Assembly: GCA_021792635.1 (NCBI GenBank)
Contig: JAJYUH010000006.1
Location: 62,001 to 126,000, forward strand
Direction: 5' to 3'
DNA: 64,000 nt
DNA from: Natronospirales bacterium
GTDB lineage: Bacteria > Pseudomonadota > Gammaproteobacteria > Natronospirales > REEB76
The position numbers were made by a program, and so were the translations under genes. The notes under the pieces are model-generated. The model was not told the DNA's origin and did no database searches. It saw only the letters and a list, made by a program, of their open reading frames with translations. Of this stretch, positions 50,901 to 58,083 are shown in pieces (position 1 is the stretch's first letter; each line of letters starts with the position of its first letter).

Positions 50901-51111
50901 CCCACACGCCGCCGTCCACCGCGCCGAAATAGAAATGGTTGGGCTGGCCCGGTACCCCGCTCACCGCCAGCACGCGGCCGGAACGGAACGGGCCGAGCAT
51001 GCGCCAGTGCAGGCCGGAATACAGGGCCGGGTTAAACGGCGCCGCTTGGACAGGCGCGTTCAGCAGGGGGAAAAACAGCAGGGATAACAGCAGCCACGGA
51101 CGCATGCGCAT
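47980..51111 (-). CDS. Large secreted Asp-box (BNR/Vps10-like) beta-propeller protein
   Basis: A 1043-residue exported protein from the ATG at 51111 (GGAG eight bases upstream), with a signal peptide ending VQAA. I count about eleven Asp-box motifs of the type SSDGGKTW, STNGGNTW and THDGGKHW between residues about 60 and 720, indicating one or two sortilin/Vps10-like propellers. The C-terminal 300 residues include a beta-sandwich (TAVSTPVTLDIYDALGN, PGKYTVKLTVNG) and a helical end. Similar proteins are widespread in soil bacteria and are often listed as glycosyl hydrolases, but no catalytic residues of sialidases are evident. Its role is unknown, perhaps in binding or degradation of protein or glycan. 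Confidence 0.85.
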   Translation of the reverse strand: MRMRPWLLLSLLFFPLLNAPVQAAPFNPALYSGLHWRMLGPFRSGRVLAVSGVPGQPNHFYFGAVDGGVWETRDAGRTWRPIFDHEPIGSIGAIAVAPSDPNVIYVGSGEADMRSDIAYGDGMYKSTNGGNTWQHIGLTDSMQIGKILVDPKNADIVYVAALGHAYGPNAERGVFKSSDGGKTWSKVLYKNDNTGAIDLAFGGNDRTIYAALWQTRRPPWNVYPPSNGPGSGLYVSRDAGEHWTQITGHGFPSEGLGRIGIAVSPSNPQIVYALVDAAQGGLYKSSDGGVNWTRISADPRIWQRGWYFGGVTVDPRNPDVVYACDTAMYKSTDGGKIFLPFKGDPTGDDYHSLWIDPHNPQHMIAGVDQGTIITLDGGKTWSSWYNQPIAQIYHVTTDNRFPYWVYGAQQDSGAVALPSRTNTTDGISMMQFHEITAGGESGYLAVDPLNPHYIYGSDYNGGVDLLDTVTGQTRGVGPTLAYPGLYRNVWTMPLVFSPADPHALYFANQKMFRTTDGGKHWSIISPDLSRPDPGVPSNLDAVTARDAAVKGPRRGVIYSIAPSPLNKNLIWAGTDDGLVWVTHDGGKHWDNVTPKALTPWSKVGIIEAGHFSAGTAYLAVDRHRLNDYRPYIYATHDGGRHWRLIVNGIPDGSFVNVVREDPVKRGLLYAGTERGMYVSFDGGRRWQSLQQNLPVTSVRDIDVHGSDLVIATQGRGFWIMDDVTPLRQLTGKVAQAAAWLFKPAPAYRVLPAGFTGTPLPTDESHAENPPLGAYLDYYLKTAVSTPVTLDIYDALGNQVRHFSSATPPEKIHLSKIVSTPDWMTLPTPLVTGAGMHRFVWDLRYALPRALRHGNGSSGGLWVVPGKYTVKLTVNGRTYTQPLMVREDPRVKVFIFSLHHQLEFAQHIESARVQVAEARHDIASLLKQLPAIKNRVSGTLATQVAALTRKLDAIGGIAPANPDNSVGVPPANLHNLNYLMGALASLERAVESADAAPTPDARTGFKRQSRLLEPVLHRWRQVQLVDLPQLNAALQNAGLAPLKL

Positions 51112-51233
51112 GGGTTTCTCCACAATCTGGGGATGGATGCGGGCTTGAGACCCGCGCAACCGGCATAAGTTTTACACGATTGCGGCCGGCGCGCGCGCCG
51201 CCGTGAAAATTCCGCCAACCGGGTCCCCGGCCC

Positions 51234-51271
51234 TTGACAATCGCGCTATATTTCCAAAATAATGGAAATAT
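51234..51271 (+). promoter_or_regulatory. Promoter and ArsR operator of the arsenic operon
   Basis: TTGACA at 51234-51239 and AATAAT at 51258-51263 (spacer 18) form a strong promoter. ATATTTCC (51248-51255) and GGAAATAT (51264-51271) are a perfect 8-8-8 inverted repeat covering the -10 box and reaching into the arsR start codon at 51270. ArsR repressor bound there would block polymerase. The predicted transcription start coincides with the ATG. Confidence 0.78.
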
Positions 51272-51635
51272 GGAAACAGAAACCGCCCTGACTGCCCTGA
51301 CCGGCCTGGCTCACGCCACCCGTCTCGCCATTTTCCGCCTGCTGGTACCGGCGGGTGCCCCGGGTTTGGCGGCGGGTCAACTGGGCGAAGCCTTGCGTCT
51401 GCCGCCCGCGACCCTGTCTTTTCACCTGAAGGAACTGCGCCATGCGGGTCTCCTCACCCAGCGGCGCGCGGGCCGCACCCTGTATTACGCCGCCGACTAC
51501 ACGGCGATGAATGCGTTGCTGGCGTATCTCACGGAGAACTGCTGCCAGGCCGACGCCGGCGGTTGTGAGGCGGTGTGTACGCCGGTTCCGGCCCGCAAAC
51601 GCCGCAGCTCTTCCGCCACCCGCCGCCCCCTTTGA
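51270..51635 (+). CDS. arsR: ArsR-family arsenic-responsive repressor
   Basis: A 121-residue winged-helix repressor. LTGLAHATRLAIFRLL and LRLPPATLSFHLKELRHAGLLTQRRAGR form the DNA-binding core. Cysteines lie at the C-terminal end (ENCCQADAGGCEAVC) instead of the CxC of E. coli ArsR, as in the arsenic sensors of Acidithiobacillus or Corynebacterium type, so arsenite would bind there. It controls its own operon through the inverted repeat over the promoter. No ribosome binding site fits, in line with a leaderless message. Confidence 0.93.
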   Translation: METETALTALTGLAHATRLAIFRLLVPAGAPGLAAGQLGEALRLPPATLSFHLKELRHAGLLTQRRAGRTLYYAADYTAMNALLAYLTENCCQADAGGCEAVCTPVPARKRRSSSATRRPL

Positions 51636-51656
51636 ACCTGCAACAGGAGACCCGCT

Positions 51657-52103
51657 ATGAAGCGCCTGCATGTGCACGTCGCCGTCCGCGACCTGGATGA
51701 CTCTATCCGCTTTTATGCCACGCTGTTCGGCAGCGAACCGAACGTCCGCAAGCAGGATTACGCCAAATGGATGCTGGAGGACCCACGCGTCAACTTCGCC
51801 ATTTCGGCGCGGGGCCGCACGCCGGGCGTGGATCATCTGGGCATTCAGGCGGAACAGCCCGCGGAACTGGCTGCGATCACCGCGCGCCTGCGCGCCGCAG
51901 GAAGCGGTGTGCGGGAGGAAAACGATGCGCAATGTTGCTACGCGCGTTCCGACAAGACCTGGAGCACGGATCCCTCCGGCATCCGCTGGGAAAGTTTCCA
52001 CACCCACGGCGTGATCACCACGTACGGCCTGGACGCGTCGCCGGAAAATACCTCCGCCTGCTGCAATTCCCCGACGGCCTGCGGCGCGGCGGCCGCGGAG
52101 TGA
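51657..52103 (+). CDS. arsI: ArsI/CadI-type glyoxalase-fold protein (C-As lyase)
   Basis: A 148-residue vicinal-oxygen-chelate enzyme. Adjacent cysteines in AQCCYARSDKTW (Cys93-Cys94) match the trivalent-arsenical site of ArsI. His5 (or His7), His60 and Glu112 fit the iron ligands. ArsI cleaves the carbon-arsenic bond of methylarsenite and aromatic arsenicals using oxygen; the similar CadI protein is cadmium-induced and less well defined. AGGAG lies ahead of the ATG. It is the second gene of the ars operon. The Cys-rich tail (SACCNSPTAC) is an unusual addition. Confidence 0.87.
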   Translation: MKRLHVHVAVRDLDDSIRFYATLFGSEPNVRKQDYAKWMLEDPRVNFAISARGRTPGVDHLGIQAEQPAELAAITARLRAAGSGVREENDAQCCYARSDKTWSTDPSGIRWESFHTHGVITTYGLDASPENTSACCNSPTACGAAAAE

Positions 52104-52111
52104 GTCCTTCC

Positions 52112-52624
52112 ATGCCTGAAAAAAAATATAACGTGCTGTTCCTGTGCACCGGGAATTCGGCGCGCTCTATCCTCGGGGAAGCACTCATGAACAAGCTTGG
52201 TCGGGAACGTTTCTACGCCTACAGTGCCGGCAGCCATCCGAAAGGGGAAGTGCATCCCCTGGCGCTGGAAGCATTGCGCGCCCTGAACATTCCGACGCAG
52301 GGATTGCGTAGCAAGGGCTGGGAAGAGTTTGTTCAACCCGACGCGCCGCGCATGGATTTCGTGTTTACGGTGTGCGACCGAGCGGCCGCCGAACCGTGTC
52401 CTGTCTGGCCCGGCCAGCCGGCCACGGCCCACTGGGGCATTCCGGATCCGGCCGCGGTGACCGGCAGCATCGAACAGCAGCAGCGGGCTTTCCTGGACAC
52501 CCTGCACATCCTCGACAACCGCATCCGCCTGCTGCTGGCCCTGCGCATTGAGGGCCTGGACCGGCTCAGGCTGAAACACGCACTCGACGCCATCGGCAAA
52601 AGCACCCCGGAGCAGACTCCGTGA
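52112..52624 (+). CDS. arsC: Arsenate reductase ArsC (LMW phosphatase type)
   Basis: A 170-residue protein with LFLCTGNSARS, the Cys-x5-Arg-Ser loop that attacks arsenate, YSAGSHPKG, and VCDRAAAEPC with two more cysteines for disulfide relay. It reduces arsenate to arsenite for export by the ACR3 pump encoded next. It starts eight bases after arsI, and its stop overlaps the GTG start of acr3. Confidence 0.93.
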   Translation: MPEKKYNVLFLCTGNSARSILGEALMNKLGRERFYAYSAGSHPKGEVHPLALEALRALNIPTQGLRSKGWEEFVQPDAPRMDFVFTVCDRAAAEPCPVWPGQPATAHWGIPDPAAVTGSIEQQQRAFLDTLHILDNRIRLLLALRIEGLDRLRLKHALDAIGKSTPEQTP

Positions 52625-53694
52625 ACCGCTGCGAAGACGCGCCGCGGGCGCCCGCGCGGCTGACCGGATTCAGCCGCTATCTGAGCCTGTGGGTGGTGCT
52701 GTGCATTGCGACGGGCATTCTGCTCGGCAAATTCCTGCCGGCGGCGTTCCGGGTGCTCGGCGGACTGGAACTGGCGCAGGTGAACCTGCCGGTGGCCGCA
52801 CTCATCTGGCTGATGATCATCCCGATGCTGCTCAAGGTGGACCTGGGCGCACTGCACCAGGTCCGCGGACACTGGCGCGGCATCGGCGTGACGCTGTTCA
52901 TCAACTGGGCGGTCAAGCCGTTTTCCATGGCGCTGCTCGGCTGGCTGTTCATCGGCCACCTGTTTTCCGCCTGGCTCCCGGCGAACCAGAGCGACAGCTA
53001 CATCGCCGGCCTCATATTGCTCGCGGCCGCGCCCTGCACGGCCATGGTGTTCGTGTGGAGCAACCTTTCGGGGGGCGAGCCGCATTTCACCCTGAGCCAG
53101 GTGGCCTTGAACGACGTCATCATGATCTTCGCGTTCGCCCCCATTGTCGGGCTGCTGCTGGGACTTGCCTCCATCAGCGTGCCCTGGGACACGCTGCTGC
53201 TGTCGGTGGGGCTCTACATCGTCATTCCCACGGCGCTGGCGCAGCGGTGGCGCCGCCGGCTGCTCGCGCGCGGCGGCGATGCGGCGGTGGCGCGCGCCCT
53301 CAAGAACCTCAACCCGGCATCGCTGCTGGCGCTGCTCACCACGCTGATACTGCTGTTCGGTTTCCAGGGCGGGCAGATCATGGCGCAGCCGCTGGTCATC
53401 GTGCTGCTGGCGGTGCCCATCCTGATCCAGGTGTATTTCAACGCCGGTCTGGCGTATCTGCTGAACCGCCGTTTCGGCGTGGCCCACTGCATTGCGGGGC
53501 CGTCGGCGCTCATCGGCGCCAGCAATTTCTTCGAGCTGGCGGTCGCCACCGCCATCAGCCTGTTCGGCTTCCAGTCCGGCGCGGCGCTGGCAACGGTGGT
53601 GGGCGTGCTCATCGAGGTTCCCGTCATGCTGTCGGTGGTAAAGCTTTTGGGATATACGCGCTCCTGGTACGAAGCGGGTATTACGGTGCCATAA
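52621..53694 (+). CDS. acr3: ACR3-family arsenite efflux permease
   Basis: A 357-residue inner-membrane carrier with ten predicted helices. The conserved helix-4 Cys is in AAAPCTAMVFVWSNLSGG, and PSALIGASNFFELAVA is the conserved ninth-helix block with its Glu. It exports arsenite using the proton gradient. The GTG start at 52621 overlaps the arsC stop. The order arsC-acr3-arsC places it between two reductases. Confidence 0.95.
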   Translation: MNRCEDAPRAPARLTGFSRYLSLWVVLCIATGILLGKFLPAAFRVLGGLELAQVNLPVAALIWLMIIPMLLKVDLGALHQVRGHWRGIGVTLFINWAVKPFSMALLGWLFIGHLFSAWLPANQSDSYIAGLILLAAAPCTAMVFVWSNLSGGEPHFTLSQVALNDVIMIFAFAPIVGLLLGLASISVPWDTLLLSVGLYIVIPTALAQRWRRRLLARGGDAAVARALKNLNPASLLALLTTLILLFGFQGGQIMAQPLVIVLLAVPILIQVYFNAGLAYLLNRRFGVAHCIAGPSALIGASNFFELAVATAISLFGFQSGAALATVVGVLIEVPVMLSVVKLLGYTRSWYEAGITVP

Positions 53695-53701
53695 TCTCCC
53701 C

Positions 53702-54184
53702 ATGAACGTGTTGTTCCTGTGCACCGGCAATTCCGCCCGCAGTATTTTTGCCGAAGCGCTGCTGAATGCGAGCGCTGCGGACCGGGTGCGCGCTTTCAGC
53801 GCCGGCAGTCAGCCGGAAGGCCGGGTACATCCCCTGGCGCTGGAAATCCTGCGCACCTGCAATCTGCCGACAGCGGGATTGCGCAGCAAAAGCAGCGGGG
53901 AATTCATCACCGACGACGCACCGCGCATGGAGTGCATCATCAGCGTGTGTGATCGTGCCGCTGCGGAACCCTGTCCCCTGTGGCCGGGGGCACCCGTCCT
54001 GGCCCACTGGAGCATCCCCGATCCGGCCGCAGCGGCGGGCACGCAGCGGGAAAAGCTCGCCGCCTTCGCGCAATGTTTCACCCTGCTCGAAAAACACATC
54101 AGCCTGCTCCTGAACCTGCCGCTGGAACAGTTGGCAACGGACGAGCTGGAAGCCGGTTTGCGTTTCATCCCCGGAAATATCTGA
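53702..54184 (+). CDS. arsC: Second arsenate reductase (LMW phosphatase type)
   Basis: A 160-residue paralogue of the first ArsC. LFLCTGNSARSIFAEALL contains the catalytic loop and VCDRAAAEPCPLWPG the relay cysteines. It begins seven bases after acr3. The two copies are clearly related throughout but well diverged, so this is not a recent duplication. They may differ in electron donor (thioredoxin or glutaredoxin) or in affinity. Confidence 0.92.
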   Translation: MNVLFLCTGNSARSIFAEALLNASAADRVRAFSAGSQPEGRVHPLALEILRTCNLPTAGLRSKSSGEFITDDAPRMECIISVCDRAAAEPCPLWPGAPVLAHWSIPDPAAAAGTQREKLAAFAQCFTLLEKHISLLLNLPLEQLATDELEAGLRFIPGNI

Positions 54185-54306
54185 GACGGTTTCCCGGTCG
54201 TCAGTAAGAATCGGCCCGACAGGTCTGATTGGACTCGCCGCGCCGGCGGGCGGGATAATCTCCGCTCCGCTCAATCCGTAGCCGGTTACCGTGTGAGATA
54301 TCCCCC

Positions 54307-55365
54307 ATGAACGATGCCGCGCATGTCAGCGAAACCATCCGTGATTACTACGCGCACGTGTTGCAATCCAGGCGCGACCTCAAGACCAGCGCCTGCTGCA
54401 CTGCCGAATCCCTGCCGGCACCGCTGCGCGGCATCGTGCAGCAGCTGCACCCCGAGGTGACCGGGCGCTTCTACGGCTGCGGTTCGCCCATTCCGCCCGC
54501 GCTCACGGGGCTGACGCTGCTGGACCTGGGCTGCGGCAGCGGCCGCGACTGCTATCTCTTGTCGAAACTGGCGGGGCCGCGGGGCCGGGTCATCGGTGTG
54601 GACATGACCGCGGAGCAGCTCGCCGTGGCGCGCCGTCACCGGGACTACCACGCCAAGGCCTTCGGCTACGCACGTTCCAACGTGGAATTTCATGAGGGTT
54701 ATATCGAGGACCTCGAGGCGCTCGGCATCGAAAATGATTCCGTGGACGCGGTGATCTCCAACTGCGTCATCAACCTCTCGCCCGACAAGCCACGCGTATT
54801 CCGGGAGATTTTCCGGGTGCTCAAGCCGGGCGGTGAACTGTATTTCTCCGACGTGTTCGCCGGACGGCGCGTGCCCGCGGAACTCGCCCGCGACCCGGTG
54901 TTGCTGGGCGAATGTCTGGGCGGGGCGCTGTATATCGAGGATTTCCGCCGCCTGCTGCAGGCGGCGGGCTGCGCGGATGCCCGCGTGTGTGCGCGCACAC
55001 GCCTGAGGCTCGACAACGATGACATCGAGCGCCGTGCCGGCATGATTGATTTCCATTCCCTGACACTGCGTGCCTTCAAGCTCCCGCTGGAGGACCGCTG
55101 CGAGGATTACGGCCAGGCGGCCGGGTACCTCGGCACGCTGCCGCAGCATCCGCACGCCTTCGCCCTGGACGATCATCATCTCTTCGAGACCGGCAGGCCC
55201 CGGCCGGTGTGCGGCAATACCGCCGACATGCTGTCGGCCACGCGCTACGCGCCGCATTTCCGCGTGAGCGGCGACAAGTCGCGGCACTTCGGCCTGTTCA
55301 ACTGCAATACGAGCAGCACCGCGAACCTCTCCTCCCCCGATGCCTGCGGACCAGGGTGCTGCTGA
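54307..55365 (+). CDS. arsM: Arsenite S-adenosylmethionine methyltransferase
   Basis: A 352-residue ArsM. LLDLGCGSGRD binds S-adenosylmethionine. Cys58, Cys153 (ISNCVINL) and Cys203 (GECLGG) match the three arsenite-binding cysteines of algal ArsM (72, 174 and 224) in order and roughly in spacing, and a CC pair lies at 30-31. The C-terminus ends in GPGCC. It converts arsenite to methylated, partly volatile species. It follows the second arsC by 120 bases, so it could have its own promoter but most likely belongs to the ars operon. Confidence 0.95.
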   Translation: MNDAAHVSETIRDYYAHVLQSRRDLKTSACCTAESLPAPLRGIVQQLHPEVTGRFYGCGSPIPPALTGLTLLDLGCGSGRDCYLLSKLAGPRGRVIGVDMTAEQLAVARRHRDYHAKAFGYARSNVEFHEGYIEDLEALGIENDSVDAVISNCVINLSPDKPRVFREIFRVLKPGGELYFSDVFAGRRVPAELARDPVLLGECLGGALYIEDFRRLLQAAGCADARVCARTRLRLDNDDIERRAGMIDFHSLTLRAFKLPLEDRCEDYGQAAGYLGTLPQHPHAFALDDHHLFETGRPRPVCGNTADMLSATRYAPHFRVSGDKSRHFGLFNCNTSSTANLSSPDACGPGCC

Positions 55366-55378
55366 CGGCTGATGCGGT

Positions 55379-56722
55379 TTACTGCAACAGCGGTTTCAGC
55401 GCGGTCTCCTCCCCAAGCCAGGCGGACAACAGTGCGCCGGCGACACCGGTAGCGGCAAACATCAGCATCAGCCAGGCCACGCCCAGGCGCGCCTGCGCCA
55501 GCGGCAACAGGAACACCGCCACCAGCGCTCCCACCCGCGACACCGCGGTGGCGAGACCATGGGCCGAGGCGCGCAGCTCCGTGGGATAAAGTTCTGCCGG
55601 GAAGATCCAGCAGGTGTTGGCGGGCCCGTAACTGATGGCCACTTGCCAGAGCAATAGCCCGATTACCAGCACCGCCAGCGGCGGCGGGCCATGCAGTGCG
55701 AACACCCACACCAGCAGCAATCCAATGACCGAGCCCACGAAGCCGGACACTTGCGCGCGCAGGCGACCGACGCGCTCGATGCTGACGGCCAGCAGTGCGG
55801 TGCCGACGATGGCGACGACATCCAGCAGCGTGTTGCCGATGACCGACTGCACGTTGCCGTGCAGTCCCAGACCCAGCAGCAGCAACGGCGCGTAGATGCC
55901 GAAGCTGTAGCCCATGATGTCGAACAGGAACCAGGGCAGGGTGATGAACAGCGTGCGTCTTATATAAGCGGGTGAGAACAGTTCGATCCAGGGTGCCAGC
56001 GGCGCCTGCCGGTGCTGCTGCTCCGCTGCGATCAAGTCGCGGCGTTCCGCATCGCCGAGCGACGGCACCAGTTGTGCGAGCACTTCCACCGCTTCTCGGA
56101 TGCGTCCGCGCCGCAGGTACCAGCGCGGCGATTCCGGCAGATTCTTTCTGAGCCACAGGATGCCGAGCGCCGGGATCGCGCCCGAGGCCAGCATGATGCG
56201 CCAAGCGTGTTCACCCAAAGGCAGCAGCGCCAAGCCCACGGCGCTCGACACCGCCGCGCCGCCCATCCACAACGCGAACACCCACACGGTGATGCGGCCG
56301 CGGCGCGCCCGCGGCAGGAATTCAATCAGATAGGTGGCCGACAGGGGATAATCCGCGCCCACCCCCAGGCCCAGCACGAAGCGCAGCATTACCAATGAAG
56401 CAATATCCCAGGCAAACCCGGAAGCCAGCGCCGCCACCAGAAAGGTGGCCATGTCCATGAGATAAATCGCCTTGCGGCCGAAGCGGTCGGCGAGCGACCC
56501 GCCGAAAAGACTGCCCAGGAACGCGCCCGCCAGCGCCGCGCCGCCCAGCAATCCGGTTTGCAACGCGCCCAGATGCCACTGGGGTTTCAGCAGGATCAGG
56601 GCGATGGCGATGATGGAGATGTCATAGCCGTCGAGGAAAATCCCGAGCCCCGCCGCCCAGGCGGAACGCCGGTGGACCCGGTCGAGACGCGCTTCATCCA
56701 GATGGTCGGCGACGCTTTGCAT
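55379..56722 (-). CDS. MFS transporter (sugar-porter-like)
   Basis: A 447-residue, twelve-helix major facilitator (ATG at 56722). GGSLADRFGRKAIYLMD is the helix 2-3 loop motif, GLGVGADYPLSATYLIEFLPRARRGR and PESPRWYLRRGR are sugar-porter-type motifs, and ELYPTELRASAHGLATAVSR is the second-half signature. The substrate could be an organic acid, sugar or phosphate. It is convergent with arsM, 13 bases apart, so it is not part of that operon. Confidence 0.88.
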   Translation of the reverse strand: MQSVADHLDEARLDRVHRRSAWAAGLGIFLDGYDISIIAIALILLKPQWHLGALQTGLLGGAALAGAFLGSLFGGSLADRFGRKAIYLMDMATFLVAALASGFAWDIASLVMLRFVLGLGVGADYPLSATYLIEFLPRARRGRITVWVFALWMGGAAVSSAVGLALLPLGEHAWRIMLASGAIPALGILWLRKNLPESPRWYLRRGRIREAVEVLAQLVPSLGDAERRDLIAAEQQHRQAPLAPWIELFSPAYIRRTLFITLPWFLFDIMGYSFGIYAPLLLLGLGLHGNVQSVIGNTLLDVVAIVGTALLAVSIERVGRLRAQVSGFVGSVIGLLLVWVFALHGPPPLAVLVIGLLLWQVAISYGPANTCWIFPAELYPTELRASAHGLATAVSRVGALVAVFLLPLAQARLGVAWLMLMFAATGVAGALLSAWLGEETALKPLLQ

Positions 56723-56833
56723 AGTCCCTTTTGAATTTGAATCCTCACGCGGGCTCGATGCGCTTTCTCCGGAAATATCCGCCCCCGGCCGCATGCAGAT
56801 GAGGTCGCCTTAATCTTAGCCGAGAATGCGGCA

Positions 56834-57188
56834 TCATCCGTGTTTGGCGCCGACATGCACCCAGACTTCCGGTCCTGACTGCGGCTTGACGCGCGCGCTG
56901 ATAGGCATCCGTCTCGCAGGCATCGGCGGCGCGCAGTTCCTCGGGGGTGATGGCGAACATCATGCCGTGCACTGCTTCCCTCGGATCGTCGCCGGGCACC
57001 AGAATCTGGTGCACTCCCAGACCGCTTTCGGTCACGACCTCCGGGTCGGTGATCTGCACGCTGGAAAGCCTGTAACCCATGATTGCGTCCGGGATACCTT
57101 CGAGTTTGCGGCCGGAATTCGCCAGTTACACCGCCTCTTGTTGCAGCGTGCCGTAGGAGAAAAGCCGTTCGCTCCGGGCATTTTTCAT
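56834..57188 (-). pseudogene. Broken gamma-glutamylcyclotransferase-like gene
   Basis: From the ATG at 57188 the frame reads MKNARSERLFSYGTLQQEAV, containing the YGTL motif of the AIG2/GGCT fold, then TAA at 57126-57128. Directly after the stop the same frame continues LANSGRKLEGIPDAIMGYRL and on to ETDAYQRAR. There the frame shifts at a CG run (about 56890-56898), and another frame gives VKPQSGPEVWVHVGAKHG and a stop at 56834. Two separate lesions, a nonsense change and an indel in the CG run, show the gene is dead unless both are errors. Confidence 0.82.
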
Positions 57189-57290
57189 TGGATGGGGCCT
57201 TAGGATGTTGGCTGCTCCCGCAGGAGCGGGCATACTGACAACGCAATAAATTATAGTATCCCCTCTGTCGCCGGCGGTTTGAGACAACGC

Positions 57291-57941
57291 ATGCACGAAA
57301 CGACCTCGATCTCGGACGAATTCAATTCCGACGAGTGGCTGAACACCCTCACCCATTTTCTGGGATTCCTGTTGCTGCTCGGCGCCGTGCCGGTGCTGAT
57401 CACCCTGGCAGCCGTGTACGGCAGCTCGCGCGATATCACCACCTTCAGCATCTACAGCGGCACGCTCATCTTCACTTACCTGAGTTCCACGCTGTACCAC
57501 TACGTCAAGCCCAGCGCACTGAAACGGGTTTTGCGCCGGGTGGATCATATCGCCATCTATCTGCTTATCGCCGGAACCTACACGCCCTTTCTCATCGTCG
57601 GTTTGCGCGGCGCGTGGGGATGGAGCCTGTTCGGCGTGTTGTGGGGGCTTGCTGCCCTGGGCATCATCTTCAAGCTGAGCTTCGCACACCGTTATGAGCT
57701 GGCCTCCACCGTCACCTACGTGCTCATGGGCTGGATGGGTCTGGTGGCATTCATGCCGCTGATACACAGCCTGCCCCTGGCATCCTTCATCCTGATATTT
57801 GCGGGCGGCATGTCCTACACCGCCGGTGCGCTGTTCTATGCCTGGGAAAAGCTGCGCTTCAACCACGCCATCTGGCACCTGTTCTGCCTGGGAGGCAGCG
57901 TGCTGCAGTTCACCGCGGTGTTCTTTCTGCTGGGTCGCTGA
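57291..57941 (+). CDS. Haemolysin III/PAQR-family membrane protein
   Basis: A 216-residue, seven-helix protein. NTLTHFLGFLLLLGAV, SSTLYHY with the Ser and His of the PAQR metal site, VDHIAIYLLIAGTYTPF and, near the end, FNHAIWHLFCLGGSVLQF carry the conserved Ser, His and Asp positions. Family members act as membrane hydrolases or influence membrane fluidity; haemolysis is a historical label. It is a single gene. ATG 57279 is an alternative start. Confidence 0.9.
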   Translation: MHETTSISDEFNSDEWLNTLTHFLGFLLLLGAVPVLITLAAVYGSSRDITTFSIYSGTLIFTYLSSTLYHYVKPSALKRVLRRVDHIAIYLLIAGTYTPFLIVGLRGAWGWSLFGVLWGLAALGIIFKLSFAHRYELASTVTYVLMGWMGLVAFMPLIHSLPLASFILIFAGGMSYTAGALFYAWEKLRFNHAIWHLFCLGGSVLQFTAVFFLLGR

Positions 57942-58083
57942 ATAAAACGCCGCCGGCAAATACTGCATAATCCCTGCTAACGATAGGGAGCCGTGCGCAT
58001 TCCCGACAAGGATGGTGAAGTGGCCGCTGCAGCGCTAAGACGCGCGGTTCTGGCCGCTCATCGCCATTCAACCGGAGACCGTC

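Noticed and set aside
48355-51087. A 910-codon open frame on the plus strand
   Set aside because: It is antisense to the Asp-box propeller gene, has no family features or signal peptide, and arises from GC-rich third positions.
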